Source of the DNA: a virus
Direction: 5' to 3' (one strand)
Length of the DNA: 20,005 nt
Virus record (IMG/VR): IMGVR_UViG_3300030329_003312
Coordinates: 1 to 20,005 of that record
The notes under the pieces are model-generated. The model was not told the DNA's origin. It worked only from the letters and a program-made list of their open reading frames with translations, and did no database searches. The position numbers and the translations under genes were made by a program. Each line of letters opens with the position of its first letter. The first letter of the stretch is position 1. Positions 8,933 through 14,509 of this stretch are shown piece by piece.

Positions 8933-9088
8933 ATGCCGATCCGCAAGGGCTACTCCAAGAAAACTATCAAGAAGAACATCTCAACTGAGATGAGGGCAGG
9001 AAAACCACAAAAACAAGCGGTCGCTATTGCTATGCGTACTGCTGATAAGGCAAAGAAAGTCGCTCAAAGGAGAGTCGGGGGATACTGA
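8933..9088 (+). CDS. Basic 51-residue protein, DUF6496-like
   Basis: ATG with GAGGTGG 4 bases upstream. The sequence MPIRKGYSKKTIKKNIS, then GKPQKQAVAIAMRTAD, matches from memory a small conserved phage family (DUF6496-like) with the signature of a KGxSxKTxxxNI start and a GKPxxQAVAIAL core. Fifteen or more Lys/Arg in 51 residues suggest nucleic-acid binding or a packaged basic protein; the family's function is not known to me. It ends by overlapping the next ATG by one base (TGATG), so the two are translationally coupled. Confidence 0.7.
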   Translation: MPIRKGYSKKTIKKNISTEMRAGKPQKQAVAIAMRTADKAKKVAQRRVGGY

Positions 9089-9465
9089 TGGACCCCACAT
9101 GGGTCAGCATCATTGAATCGTATGGACCCCTGGGCATCTCCGCTGCCTTTGTGGCATGGCTGTATATTAAGGAAACCCAGAAGCGAGAGAAGCTGATCGC
9201 CTCATTTCAGGAGCAACTCCGAGAGATGCAGGACCGCTGCGACAAGAAAGAAGAAGACATCCGTCTTCGGTACGATGGCGTGGTGGAGCGCTACAATCAG
9301 GAACGTGACACCCTGCTCCAGGGGGTGACAAGCAACCTCGACAACACTGTCCAGGGTTTGCACGATGTTAACGAGAAGATCGAAAAGGTGGGCGCAGCAG
9401 TGAGCACAGGTCTCAGTGAGATGCGTCAGCATTACGCTGCTCTGGAAGCCAGAAGAAACCAGTAG
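9088..9465 (+). CDS. Membrane-anchored coiled-coil protein, possible Rz-like i-spanin or BhlA-like
   Basis: 125 residues. The N-terminus has one transmembrane helix at about 11-27 (YGPLGISAAFVAWLYI) followed at once by KETQKREK and a long coiled coil (about 30-120, rich in Glu, Gln, Lys and Arg). This is the layout of an inner-membrane spanin (Rz), which spans the periplasm in the last step of Gram-negative lysis. BhlA/UviB holin-like proteins share it, so the choice is open. No embedded or overlapping o-spanin lipoprotein was found. It is the last gene of the rightward block; its stop is 2 bases from the stop of the opposing gene. Confidence 0.6.
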   Translation: MDPTWVSIIESYGPLGISAAFVAWLYIKETQKREKLIASFQEQLREMQDRCDKKEEDIRLRYDGVVERYNQERDTLLQGVTSNLDNTVQGLHDVNEKIEKVGAAVSTGLSEMRQHYAALEARRNQ

Positions 9466-9467
9466 CC

Positions 9468-9713
9468 CTACTTGCGGCTGCGTCCATCTACAGGGCGTAG
9501 CTTTGCCTCAAACTTATCCCGCTCCTCTCTGGCCTCTTCGATCTCGTCGTAGGTGCCGATATACTTGCGCTTCTCCCCGTCCCAGATCTGAACCTTAAAC
9601 CTTCCCTTTACCGTAGGTGTGATGCAGCGTTCAACCGCTCGCTGTGATCCTACCTTGTTCCACTGGCGCAATTGCGGTGGTTGGTACGGCATGTTCCCTG
9701 GGTTGTGCGGCAT
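9468..9713 (-). CDS. Small AP2/arm-type DNA-binding-like protein
   Basis: 81 residues. After a Pro/Gln-rich start, residues 36-72 read GRFKVQIWDG, KRKYIGTYDEIEEAREERDKF: three short strands and a helix, the pattern of AP2 or integrase arm-type DNA-binding domains (a strand, the I/L-G-T-Y/F turn, then an A/E-rich helix). No nuclease domain (HNH or GIY-YIG) is fused to it, although AP2-like domains in phages are often homing-endonuclease parts. Its promoter is not obvious: only AAGAGA precedes the ATG. A rightward transcript ending at the 9838 terminator would be antisense to the whole gene. An internal ATG at 9692 is an alternative start. Confidence 0.6.
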   Translation of the reverse strand: MPHNPGNMPYQPPQLRQWNKVGSQRAVERCITPTVKGRFKVQIWDGEKRKYIGTYDEIEEAREERDKFEAKLRPVDGRSRK

Positions 9714-9737
9714 CGTTATCTCTTATTATTCTGTGAC

Positions 9738-9768
9738 CTTGAATAAATATAAATGATGAGCGTATAAG
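9738..9768 (+). promoter_or_regulatory. Repeated promoter-like element, copy H (only + strand copy)
   Basis: Reads CTTGAATAAAT, 12 bases, CGTATAAG. It matches the - strand family (TGTGAATAAAT-N12-CGTCTAAG) in both boxes with identical spacing. Read as a sigma70 promoter: -35 TTGAAT, 18-bp spacer, -10 TATAAG, the best match to consensus in the set. No gene follows it on the + strand; a hairpin and a terminator do. Confidence 0.6.
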
Positions 9769-9774
9769 GGGGTA

Positions 9775-9838
9775 GGTGGTTCTTGGTTGTCCACCTTGCC
9801 TTTCCTTACAAGGGGCCCCTAACGGGGTCCTTTGTTTT
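9775..9838 (+). ncRNA. Candidate small RNA of about 60 nt
   Basis: The expected start point of promoter-like element H falls at about 9775. From there the sequence forms a 5' hairpin (GGTGG 9775-9779 with CCACC 9791-9795), a pyrimidine-rich single-stranded linker (TTGCCTTTCCTTAC, 9796-9809), then a 10-bp terminator hairpin and T-rich tail ending at 9838. There is no usable ORF. The linker and the hairpin loop (TTGGTTGTCC, 9784-9793) are complementary to the purine-rich leaders downstream of the - strand elements, most clearly that of element E (plus-strand TTGGTTGTCC at 17521-17530 and TTGTCTTTCCTT at 17531-17542). Structure is seen in sequence; transcription and function are inferred. Confidence 0.4.
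9810..9838 (+). terminator. Intrinsic terminator, + direction
   Basis: Stem 9810-9819 (AAGGGGCCCC) pairs with 9824-9833 (GGGGTCCTTT) around loop TAAC: 10 pairs including G-T wobbles, followed by TGTTTT. The tail is T-rich only in the + direction; on the - strand the stem is followed by TTGTAAGG. It would end the rightward late transcript and the candidate small RNA. Confidence 0.75.
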
Positions 9839-9962
9839 ATGGGGCTTTTGCAAATCGCTTCCTTAAGTCGAGCAGGCGAGGAAGTGCCCACTCGCTGGCT
9901 TCAGAATTCATAAGCCTGGTTAGGGCGACCGTGGTGCTAAGGGATTCATACACCAGATCCAT
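9837..9962 (-). CDS. Small protein (41 aa), unknown
   Basis: Starts at ATG 9962 with AGGTGGAG directly upstream and overlaps the end of the preceding gene by 17 bases. The protein opens MDLVYESLSTTVALTRLM and ends LPRLLDLRKRFAKAP: two amphipathic helices, as in many short phage proteins. The frame is open further upstream to 10127, but that part lies antiparallel in reading phase to the well-supported coiled-coil gene and has an unstructured Ser/Thr-rich composition, so I do not include it. Last gene of the leftward unit; function unknown. Confidence 0.5.
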   Translation of the reverse strand: MDLVYESLSTTVALTRLMNSEASEWALPRLLDLRKRFAKAP

Positions 9963-10248
9963 CTCCACCTGATCCAGCGCGATGCACGAGAGATCTGATG
10001 TGCTCCCGTAGTTGAAGGATTTCAATCTCTCGTTTATCAAGTTCTGCGCGCCTGTGCCTTGCGTGTTTTCGCAGGAGCCTGATGGTTTCGTTGAGGTCCC
10101 CGACCTTTTCTTTGTATCGTTGCTCATGTCGGTCCAGTTTCTTCGAGGTTCGTATTAACTCAGTTTGTATTCGCTTCCGGTCCCGGCAGGTTTTACAGGG
10201 AACGTAGTCGGGATCGTTAAACCTTAGGTGCTTGCTCATGGTCATCAT
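9946..10248 (-). CDS. Coiled-coil protein with N-terminal CxxC
   Basis: 100 residues from ATG 10248 (ATGs at 10245 and 10239 are alternatives; no strong ribosome binding site separates them). CKTC at 18-21 is a half zinc site; residues 25-90 are a long Arg/Lys/Glu coiled coil with heptad leucines (LNETIRLLRKH, then EIEILQLREHI). The start overlaps the end of the zinc-ribbon gene upstream. Dimer formation and nucleic-acid association are plausible, but no family is recognised. Confidence 0.65.
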   Translation of the reverse strand: MMTMSKHLRFNDPDYVPCKTCRDRKRIQTELIRTSKKLDRHEQRYKEKVGDLNETIRLLRKHARHRRAELDKREIEILQLREHIRSLVHRAGSGGDGSGV

Positions 10249-10384
10249 TCATCGCGTGCTCTTGCTTTCTCCCGAAGAAGAGGAGGGGCTCCCCTGGCTC
10301 CCCACACTTGCTGCACTTAATGGGGCCGAAGTAGATGTTCCCGCAAGCGACACAGGCGCGATGGATAAACTCACTTACTCTCAT
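10217..10384 (-). CDS. 55-residue zinc-ribbon protein
   Basis: Starts at ATG 10384, inside the last codons of ruvC, with GGAGG 10 bases upstream. It carries CVAC at 11-14 and CSKC at 25-28 (four Cys in two CxxC knuckles 10 residues apart), a small zinc ribbon. The frame is open to 10462, but that upstream part overlaps ruvC deeply and starts with a Trp/Leu-rich stretch, so the shorter form is preferred. A nucleic-acid or protein adaptor role near recombination genes is inferred. Confidence 0.65.
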   Translation of the reverse strand: MRVSEFIHRACVACGNIYFGPIKCSKCGEPGEPLLFFGRKQEHAMNDDHEQAPKV

Positions 10385-10913
10385 CACGCAACATCCTCCG
10401 AGCCATCCTAAATGAAGTGTGTTCACTGCACGCAAGAGCCACCGCCATGGCGTCAGCCACATGATTGCGCTGTGTCCTGGCTACTCGGTCGAGCCAGCCA
10501 CCCGCCCCCTTGATGCGGTCCCTTACCCTCTCCTCCACCAGGGCTTTAGATGCGGTCTTCATGCCACACAGGCGATCCTTCACATCCACAGGGGAGATCT
10601 GGATGATGGGCACCTCCAGCAAAGCAGTGCCGATTGCACCCCATGCCATGGCAACAGCCCGGTCGGCGTTGGCGTGCCGTGTCCACGACATTGCCTCGCA
10701 TGCCACGAAGGACGGGGCGAACAAGCCCTCGATTCTCTCCAGGCTCTGAGCAATCTTCTGGATTCGGTACAGGTTGTCGTCATGCTTGGACTGGATAGGG
10801 TCCCGCTTGGTTTTGATAAGCCCCGCACTCTGACAGGCTGGACCATCATCCCCAAAGGAGATGACAGCCCAGCCCATCGAAGCGAAACCGGGATCGATTC
10901 CTAGTACGTTCAT
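10371..10913 (-). CDS. ruvC: RuvC-like Holliday junction resolvase
   Basis: 180 residues, about the normal length for RuvC. LGIDPG at 4-9 gives catalytic Asp7; CEAMSW at 72-77 gives Glu73; NHVADAMAVAL at 150-160 gives His151 and Asp154, matching the C-terminal acidic pair of the RNase H-fold resolvases. It cuts four-way junctions made during recombination or replication and frees DNA for packaging. It starts by TAATG overlap with the ssb stop and lies in one unit with exonuclease, annealing-protein candidate and SSB, so it acts with them. Phage versions often lack strict sequence specificity; that cannot be judged here. Confidence 0.88.
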   Translation of the reverse strand: MNVLGIDPGFASMGWAVISFGDDGPACQSAGLIKTKRDPIQSKHDDNLYRIQKIAQSLERIEGLFAPSFVACEAMSWTRHANADRAVAMAWGAIGTALLEVPIIQISPVDVKDRLCGMKTASKALVEERVRDRIKGAGGWLDRVARTQRNHVADAMAVALACSEHTSFRMARRMLRDESK

Positions 10914-11326
10914 TAGAAGGGAATCCCATCAGGAGTAGGGTTGTCTCCGCCATAGCGGCCGGTGTTGCTGGTGTCCGGCGTGAAGTCAGCGAACTCGCCA
11001 TCACGATCAGGAGATGGCGCTCTCTTAACGTAGAGATCCCTTACGTTGATCGAAAAGGAAGTTCTATTGTTCCCGTTCTTGTCGGTGTAGCTGTTGCTTT
11101 CCAGGCGACCGGACACTTGAATGGTCGTCCCTCGCTTGCAGTTCTTAGCCATGTACTCGGCGTCCCTGCCCCAGCAGGTAACGTCAATGAACATAGCAGC
11201 CTTGTCCCGACCGAAGCCGTTGTTTGCCATGCGCCCTTTGCATAGCGCTGTTCCATTGGAAGTATGCTTGAGTTCAGGGTCCTGCGTTAGGTTCCCACTC
11301 AGCGCGATAATATTCAGATCAGCCAT
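10913..11326 (-). CDS. ssb: Single-stranded DNA-binding protein
   Basis: 137 residues with the bacterial SSB OB-fold pattern: LNIIALSGNLTQDPELK at 4-20, IDVTCWGRDAEYMAKNCKRGT at 47-67 and VSGRLESNSY at 71-80. A flexible Asp/Pro/Gly tail ends in DGIPF, close to the DDIPF tip that recruits repair and replication proteins. It coats ssDNA during replication and during strand annealing by the neighbouring proteins. ATG 11326 has a strong AAGGAGG site. That site lies inside the 3' end of the small tryptophan-rich gene, which overlaps this start by 8 bases, so the two are coupled. Confidence 0.92.
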   Translation of the reverse strand: MADLNIIALSGNLTQDPELKHTSNGTALCKGRMANNGFGRDKAAMFIDVTCWGRDAEYMAKNCKRGTTIQVSGRLESNSYTDKNGNNRTSFSINVRDLYVKRAPSPDRDGEFADFTPDTSNTGRYGGDNPTPDGIPF

Positions 11327-11438
11327 TGCTTAACCTCCTTTTTCTAAGTTTTCGTTGCCATTTGTAATCGTCCCACCATTCCTCGAAGAACTCCCATATG
11401 ACCCAGGCAAACCAAGCGAACAAGAGAATGAGCAGCAT
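11319..11438 (-). CDS. 39-residue tryptophan-rich single-span membrane protein
   Basis: Starts at ATG 11438 overlapping the upstream stop (TAATG) with GAGAGGTGAG before it, and ends 8 bases inside ssb. Residues 2-18 (LLILLFAWFAWVIWEFF) are a transmembrane helix; residues 19-24 are acidic with two Trp (EEWWDD); the tail is very basic (KWQRKLRKRRL). Six of 39 residues are Trp. The basic tail would face the cytoplasm. Overlaps at both ends and a good binding site argue that it is translated. Function unknown; membrane tethering of the recombination apparatus or a toxin/holin-like role are speculations. Confidence 0.55.
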   Translation of the reverse strand: MLLILLFAWFAWVIWEFFEEWWDDYKWQRKLRKRRLSNG

Positions 11439-12046
11439 TACTCACCTCTCAGTTCTTTGCGCTTGGCAGTGAACAGGGGGATGAGGTTCTCTCGGTCGTC
11501 CGTGGTTAGGGCACCAGTGGAGAGCCCGTCACTGATACGGCTACCAACCTCCTCCAGGGCGTACTCGCTGGTTGCCTGGTCGATTGCCTGGAGGATCTCC
11601 TTGGCTAGTTCTGGGTCCCTCTTTGCCGGTTCCTCCTTAACCTCCCATACGGGCTTGCCGTCCTTGATCTCCGCCACGTCCTGATCGGTGTAGACGTGAC
11701 CAGCCAGGCCCACCAGTTCCAGAATCACGCGATCCTTTGCCCGCTTCTCAGCCATGGCGAAGGGGTATGCGTTCTTGTTGTTGTAAGGCGCAGCCTCCCC
11801 GAAACTCCAAGCCGTGTTGTCCCCCAGGCTACCAGTGACAAGCACTAGCCCCATTCGCCCGGACTGGTCGGCGTGCACGATCTGAGGCGGGTCTAGTTTA
11901 ATCCCAGCCCGCTGACCGATGACGACCACCCACTTGTGGAGCAGCACCCAGGTGCCGTGACAATCCCATAGGCACTCCTTGGGATCGAGGTTGAAGTTAC
12001 GGAGGATCTCCGCCGTATGCGAATCGATACTCTTGCGTCTTGCCAT
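11438..12046 (-). CDS. Probable single-strand annealing protein (Erf/Sak/Rad52-like class)
   Basis: 202 residues. The core reads AWSFGEAAPYNN at 79-90 and AYPFAMAEKRAKDRVILELVG at 93-113, then HVYTDQDVAE. The alternation of a beta-sheet region with an A-x-KRAKDRVI-x-x-L-x-G helix before a G-x-x-Y/T-D stretch is the pattern I associate with phage annealing proteins, where a T/A-x-A-x-KRA helix is central. It lies between a PD-(D/E)XK exonuclease and ssb, the usual exonuclease-annealase-SSB order. It would pair complementary strands exposed by the exonuclease. Start: ATG with AGGAGAGG 5 bases upstream. The C-terminal 60 residues are acidic/helical. Family is inferred from pattern and context, not certain. 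Confidence 0.55.
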   Translation of the reverse strand: MARRKSIDSHTAEILRNFNLDPKECLWDCHGTWVLLHKWVVVIGQRAGIKLDPPQIVHADQSGRMGLVLVTGSLGDNTAWSFGEAAPYNNKNAYPFAMAEKRAKDRVILELVGLAGHVYTDQDVAEIKDGKPVWEVKEEPAKRDPELAKEILQAIDQATSEYALEEVGSRISDGLSTGALTTDDRENLIPLFTAKRKELRGE

Positions 12047-12056
12047 GATGCCTCTC

Positions 12057-12818
12057 CTAAATGACGACTGGTTCGAGTTGGTAAGAAGTGAAAGCCGGAG
12101 ATCCTAGCGTGGGGTACAGGCTCAAGCAGGATCGAAACAGTTCAAGCCCCTCTTGGTACTGCCTCCTGCCATTCTCCAGGGTCTCCCGGCTTAGTTGGTA
12201 TACTGCAATCTGGTGCGTACCGTTGGTCTCGATGGCTACGATGTAGGCATCCTGCACCCCGGCGAGGTCCGCATAGAACGCTAGCTGTGCGTCGTACATA
12301 AACCGCCGGACTGACCGTTGAAACCCAATAGGGCTGGCGTCCGAGGTAGTCTTCAGGTCCACGATGAAATCGTTGGTTAGAATATCCACCTTGCCGCGCA
12401 CCTTTGTCTCCCCCATGGTTCCGTAGAGTTCATCCTCAGTGGTGGTGTCCTCCCGGTGCATCACTCGGGAGAACCATGGGTGCTCACTTAGTTTCATCTG
12501 GCAATCAACCGCCTCTAGGTAGTCATCCTCAGGGATGACGATTCGGTTGCCTGCGCTAGCTATTAACTCCTGCCACTCCTGCTTCCCAGCCTTGGTCCGT
12601 CTGTTGATCTCTGGCGCTACGATGTAACGATCGTTGAAGCTGAGAGGCTCCAGCGCTAGGCAGTGAATCAGCGTACCCTTCTGCATTGCAGGGGTGGGCG
12701 CTGACTGTAAGCCCAGAACGTAAGCCTCATAAGCATGCTTCCAAGATTTCTGTAGCCCCATCTTGAGGAAGCTGAAGTTAACTCCGTGCTCCAATGGGTT
12801 CATATCGTAGTAGTTCAA
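12057..12818 (-). CDS. PD-(D/E)XK exonuclease (RecE/DUF3799-like)
   Basis: 253 residues. KGTLIHCLALEP at 47-58 is the entry helix with His52; GKVDIL at 142-147 gives Asp145; FIVDLKTTSD at 151-160 gives the Asp154-x-Lys156 catalytic core; YDAQLAFYADL at 175-185 gives the Q-x-x-x-Y motif of this nuclease superfamily (DUF3799/PF12684-like, the RecE and YqaJ-type phage exonucleases). It resects double-stranded ends 5' to 3' to make ssDNA for the annealing protein encoded next. Start is TTG 12818: GGAGGTGA lies 6 bases upstream and TTGA overlaps the preceding stop, while the first ATG (12803) is too far from that site. Confidence 0.82.
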   Translation of the reverse strand: MNYYDMNPLEHGVNFSFLKMGLQKSWKHAYEAYVLGLQSAPTPAMQKGTLIHCLALEPLSFNDRYIVAPEINRRTKAGKQEWQELIASAGNRIVIPEDDYLEAVDCQMKLSEHPWFSRVMHREDTTTEDELYGTMGETKVRGKVDILTNDFIVDLKTTSDASPIGFQRSVRRFMYDAQLAFYADLAGVQDAYIVAIETNGTHQIAVYQLSRETLENGRRQYQEGLELFRSCLSLYPTLGSPAFTSYQLEPVVI

Positions 12819-13210
12819 ATCTCACCTCCCCACGGTGGGTCGCACTCCCAGCACAGAACATCCTCGCCCCATGGCTGCACTCCAATCTGCACATGGCATT
12901 TGGAGCACACATGGAAGGGCTGGAACTCGTCGTCCATCGAGCGTACCTCGAAGAAGCCTTCCAAGTCTTTGTTGTTCGCCATGAGTAGGCGAGCGTAGTA
13001 GGGCGTGAAGATGTTGTTGATCTTGAAGTCATCCTCAGCTTGGGTCAGTCGGGCGTGCTCGTAGCGGAGCACCTCGAACAGTCCCTTCATCCCGTAGTGG
13101 GTGCGTCCGACCCGTAGCAGGTCAAACGCCATGCGCCGAAGTTCCCGGTATACCTTAGGATTCTGGTGATGATAGTCCTTGAATCGTTGGCTCTTGGTCT
13201 GGTTGTCCAT
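12815..13210 (-). CDS. Conserved-type phage protein with C-terminal zinc ribbon
   Basis: 131 residues from ATG 13210 with GAGGAAAAAGG upstream. The first 80 residues (RFKDYHHQNPKVYREL, then LFEVLRYEHAR, and FKINNIFTPYYARLLM) match a helical domain I recall from many phage and prophage hypothetical proteins, with the F-x-x-x-H/N-P-x-V-Y and FK-x-N-N-x-x-x-x-YAR signatures. The C-terminus adds CSKC at 102-105 and CWEC at 119-122, a zinc ribbon. Overlap of 56 bases with the upstream gene and a TTGA overlap with the exonuclease tie it to that module. No function is known to me. Confidence 0.7.
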   Translation of the reverse strand: MDNQTKSQRFKDYHHQNPKVYRELRRMAFDLLRVGRTHYGMKGLFEVLRYEHARLTQAEDDFKINNIFTPYYARLLMANNKDLEGFFEVRSMDDEFQPFHVCSKCHVQIGVQPWGEDVLCWECDPPWGGEI

Positions 13211-13505
13211 TGCCTTTTTCCTCTCTATGTTTCGCTATAAGTCTATGAATGTAACTGGCTGATTTCTTGTAGGCTTCAGCAATCACCACGACTGCCTCGC
13301 CATCCTCGTGTCGCTTAATGATCTCCTCTCTATCCTTTTGTGTTAATCTCTTGCCTCGCCAGATTCGTTGAGGCTGCGTTGCCGGTACATAAACCCGGCA
13401 CCCGCTATTGCAAAGCGTGCCTAACTCCCGCTGGATCTCTACCAGTAGACCGGGACTTAGAACATCCTTTGCACTCACCGTGCTCATCTTACTACTGTTT
13501 GTCAT
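13155..13505 (-). CDS. Mor-like helix-turn-helix DNA-binding protein
   Basis: 116 residues. Residues 14-40 (DVLSPGLLVEIQRELG, then GCRVYVP) followed by a basic segment QRIWRGKRL and a C-terminal helix-turn-helix (REEIIKRHEDGEAVVVIAEAY, then SASYIHRLIAKH, about 59-93) follow the layout of Mor/C-type activators of Mu-like phages, where an N-terminal dimer domain precedes the DNA-binding part. The disordered tail (97-116) overlaps the next gene. It is the only clear transcription-factor candidate in the leftward genes and could act on the repeated promoter-like elements (inference). ATG 13505 overlaps the preceding stop; ATG 13487 is an alternative start. Confidence 0.55.
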   Translation of the reverse strand: MTNSSKMSTVSAKDVLSPGLLVEIQRELGTLCNSGCRVYVPATQPQRIWRGKRLTQKDREEIIKRHEDGEAVVVIAEAYKKSASYIHRLIAKHREEKGNGQPDQEPTIQGLSSPES

Positions 13506-13782
13506 CTTTATCGTTCCCCTCCTTTCTTGGTTTCTTGTACGAATCAGTGACAGGTTTATTCAATCCCGTACTAAAGCCGCTTCCCCCCTCCCCGTTCATT
13601 GAGCAGTAGGGAGTGCCCAAATCCGGGGGAGGAGGGAGCGTGCCCGCAGTTAGCTGTCTGGATTCGAGTCCAGAAACATCCGTCCCTGCTTTTGCGCTAG
13701 GCTTACTCAAGCCACGCGCAAATCCTTTAAAGTTAGTGCGCTTGAAGAAGTCGATCTTCTCTAGTTCCTCCTCTGTGTTCAT
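13492..13782 (-). CDS. Low-complexity small protein, unknown
   Basis: 96 residues, ATG overlapping the upstream stop (ATGA) with GGAGGTGA before it. Mostly Gly, Pro, Ser and Lys-rich and probably disordered; the sequence GFARGLSKP near 20 recurs as GFSTGLNKP near 69, a possible internal peptide repeat. The tail is highly charged (KKPRKEGNDKDDK). Starts inside a coupled operon, so it is likely translated. No family recognised. Confidence 0.55.
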   Translation of the reverse strand: MNTEEELEKIDFFKRTNFKGFARGLSKPSAKAGTDVSGLESRQLTAGTLPPPPDLGTPYCSMNGEGGSGFSTGLNKPVTDSYKKPRKEGNDKDDKQ

Positions 13783-14189
13783 TGCGTCACCTCCTCAAGC
13801 GGTGATCCCAGCAGGCGCATTGCCTTCGGGAAGTTCTGGCGCTCGTCCTTGATCTTGCGGCACCAGATCATCAGCTTGCTGTTCTTTACCGCTGTCATTG
13901 CAGCCGCCATGAACTCTTGACCATCGATAAACTCAGGATGATTAGCCCACTCCTCCTCGTCCTCGGACCAAGCATCGGCAGTCATCTCCTCTTGAATCTC
14001 TGACTCGCTCCAGCCCGCAGCTTTAAGAGCATTGTACAGGTGTACATCGTGCTCAATCATGGGGTTCTCGGACGACCCAAGCACCCGCTTAGTGCATAGC
14101 TCGTACCCGCAAGACTTCAGCTTGTCCCGCATCTCATCTAGGGGCATGCCGCCCTTGGCTGCCTTCAACATTGCATCCCAAAGCATCAT
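13779..14189 (-). CDS. Acidic helical protein, unknown
   Basis: 136 residues, starting ATGATG over the stop of the upstream gene. It is rich in Glu, Asp and Trp in the middle (DAWSEDEEEWANHPEF) and helical at both ends. GWSESEIQEEM could be a short helical-hairpin element. No domain recognised. ATG 14186 is an equally good start. Gene order places it early in the recombination unit. Confidence 0.6.
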   Translation of the reverse strand: MMLWDAMLKAAKGGMPLDEMRDKLKSCGYELCTKRVLGSSENPMIEHDVHLYNALKAAGWSESEIQEEMTADAWSEDEEEWANHPEFIDGQEFMAAAMTAVKNSKLMIWCRKIKDERQNFPKAMRLLGSPLEEVTQ

Positions 14190-14455
14190 ACCCCCCCATC
14201 CAGTGCACCCAATGTGCGCTGTAACTCTTCCATCAGGCGTCTTGCTGAGTCTACGTGCATGGTGACTCTGATTTCCGTTGTCACGCTACTGATTGAGCTA
14301 GCCGAGAATGACTTGCTCTCTATGGAGCGCTCGCCCAACCGCTTCCACCCATCATCTGGAGACATGAGATGGATAGCTACCTGCTCCTCTCCGTAGATGC
14401 CTGGGTACTTGTTGACCGATAGCTTAACTATCTTTTTGCTTTCCTTGGTTGTCAT
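14186..14455 (-). CDS. Unknown 89-residue protein, first gene of the recombination unit
   Basis: ATG 14455 lies 20 bases downstream of promoter-like element A, with GGAAGGACAAGGA between them as ribosome binding site. The sequence alternates short strands (IVKLSVNKYPGIYG, EQVAIHLMSP) and ends in an amphipathic helix (ARRLMEELQRTLGAL). The Ser-rich middle (KSFSASSISSVTTEIRVTM) reads as strands. No family recognised. Confidence 0.65.
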   Translation of the reverse strand: MTTKESKKIVKLSVNKYPGIYGEEQVAIHLMSPDDGWKRLGERSIESKSFSASSISSVTTEIRVTMHVDSARRLMEELQRTLGALDGGV

Positions 14456-14474
14456 TCCTTGTCCTTCCTGCCCG

Positions 14475-14505
14475 CTTAGACGCAGGGCTTTGTTATTTAT
14501 TCACA
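14475..14505 (-). promoter_or_regulatory. Repeated promoter-like element, copy A
   Basis: - strand reads TGTGAATAAAT, 12 bases, GCGTCTAAG in phase with the other copies. -35-like GTGAAT, 18-bp spacer, -10-like TCTAAG. Upstream gene stops 5 bases before; the recombination unit starts 20 bases after. GCCC and GGGC flank the -10 box as an inverted repeat. Confidence 0.6.
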
Positions 14506-14509
14506 CCTC

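Noticed and set aside
9963-10127. Upstream extension of the 41-residue gene at 9837-9962
   Set aside because: Would overlap the better supported coiled-coil gene for 180 bases in another frame and reads as Ser/Thr/Gly filler; the short form has its own binding site.
10385-10462. Long form of the zinc-ribbon gene starting at 10462
   Set aside because: Runs through the 3' end of ruvC without a binding site; ATG 10384 has GGAGG upstream.
13658-13673. tRNA T-arm-like sequence CTGGATTCGAGTCCAG
   Set aside because: The 53-61 pair is missing, no acceptor, D or anticodon arms fit around it, and it lies inside a coding frame; chance resemblance.
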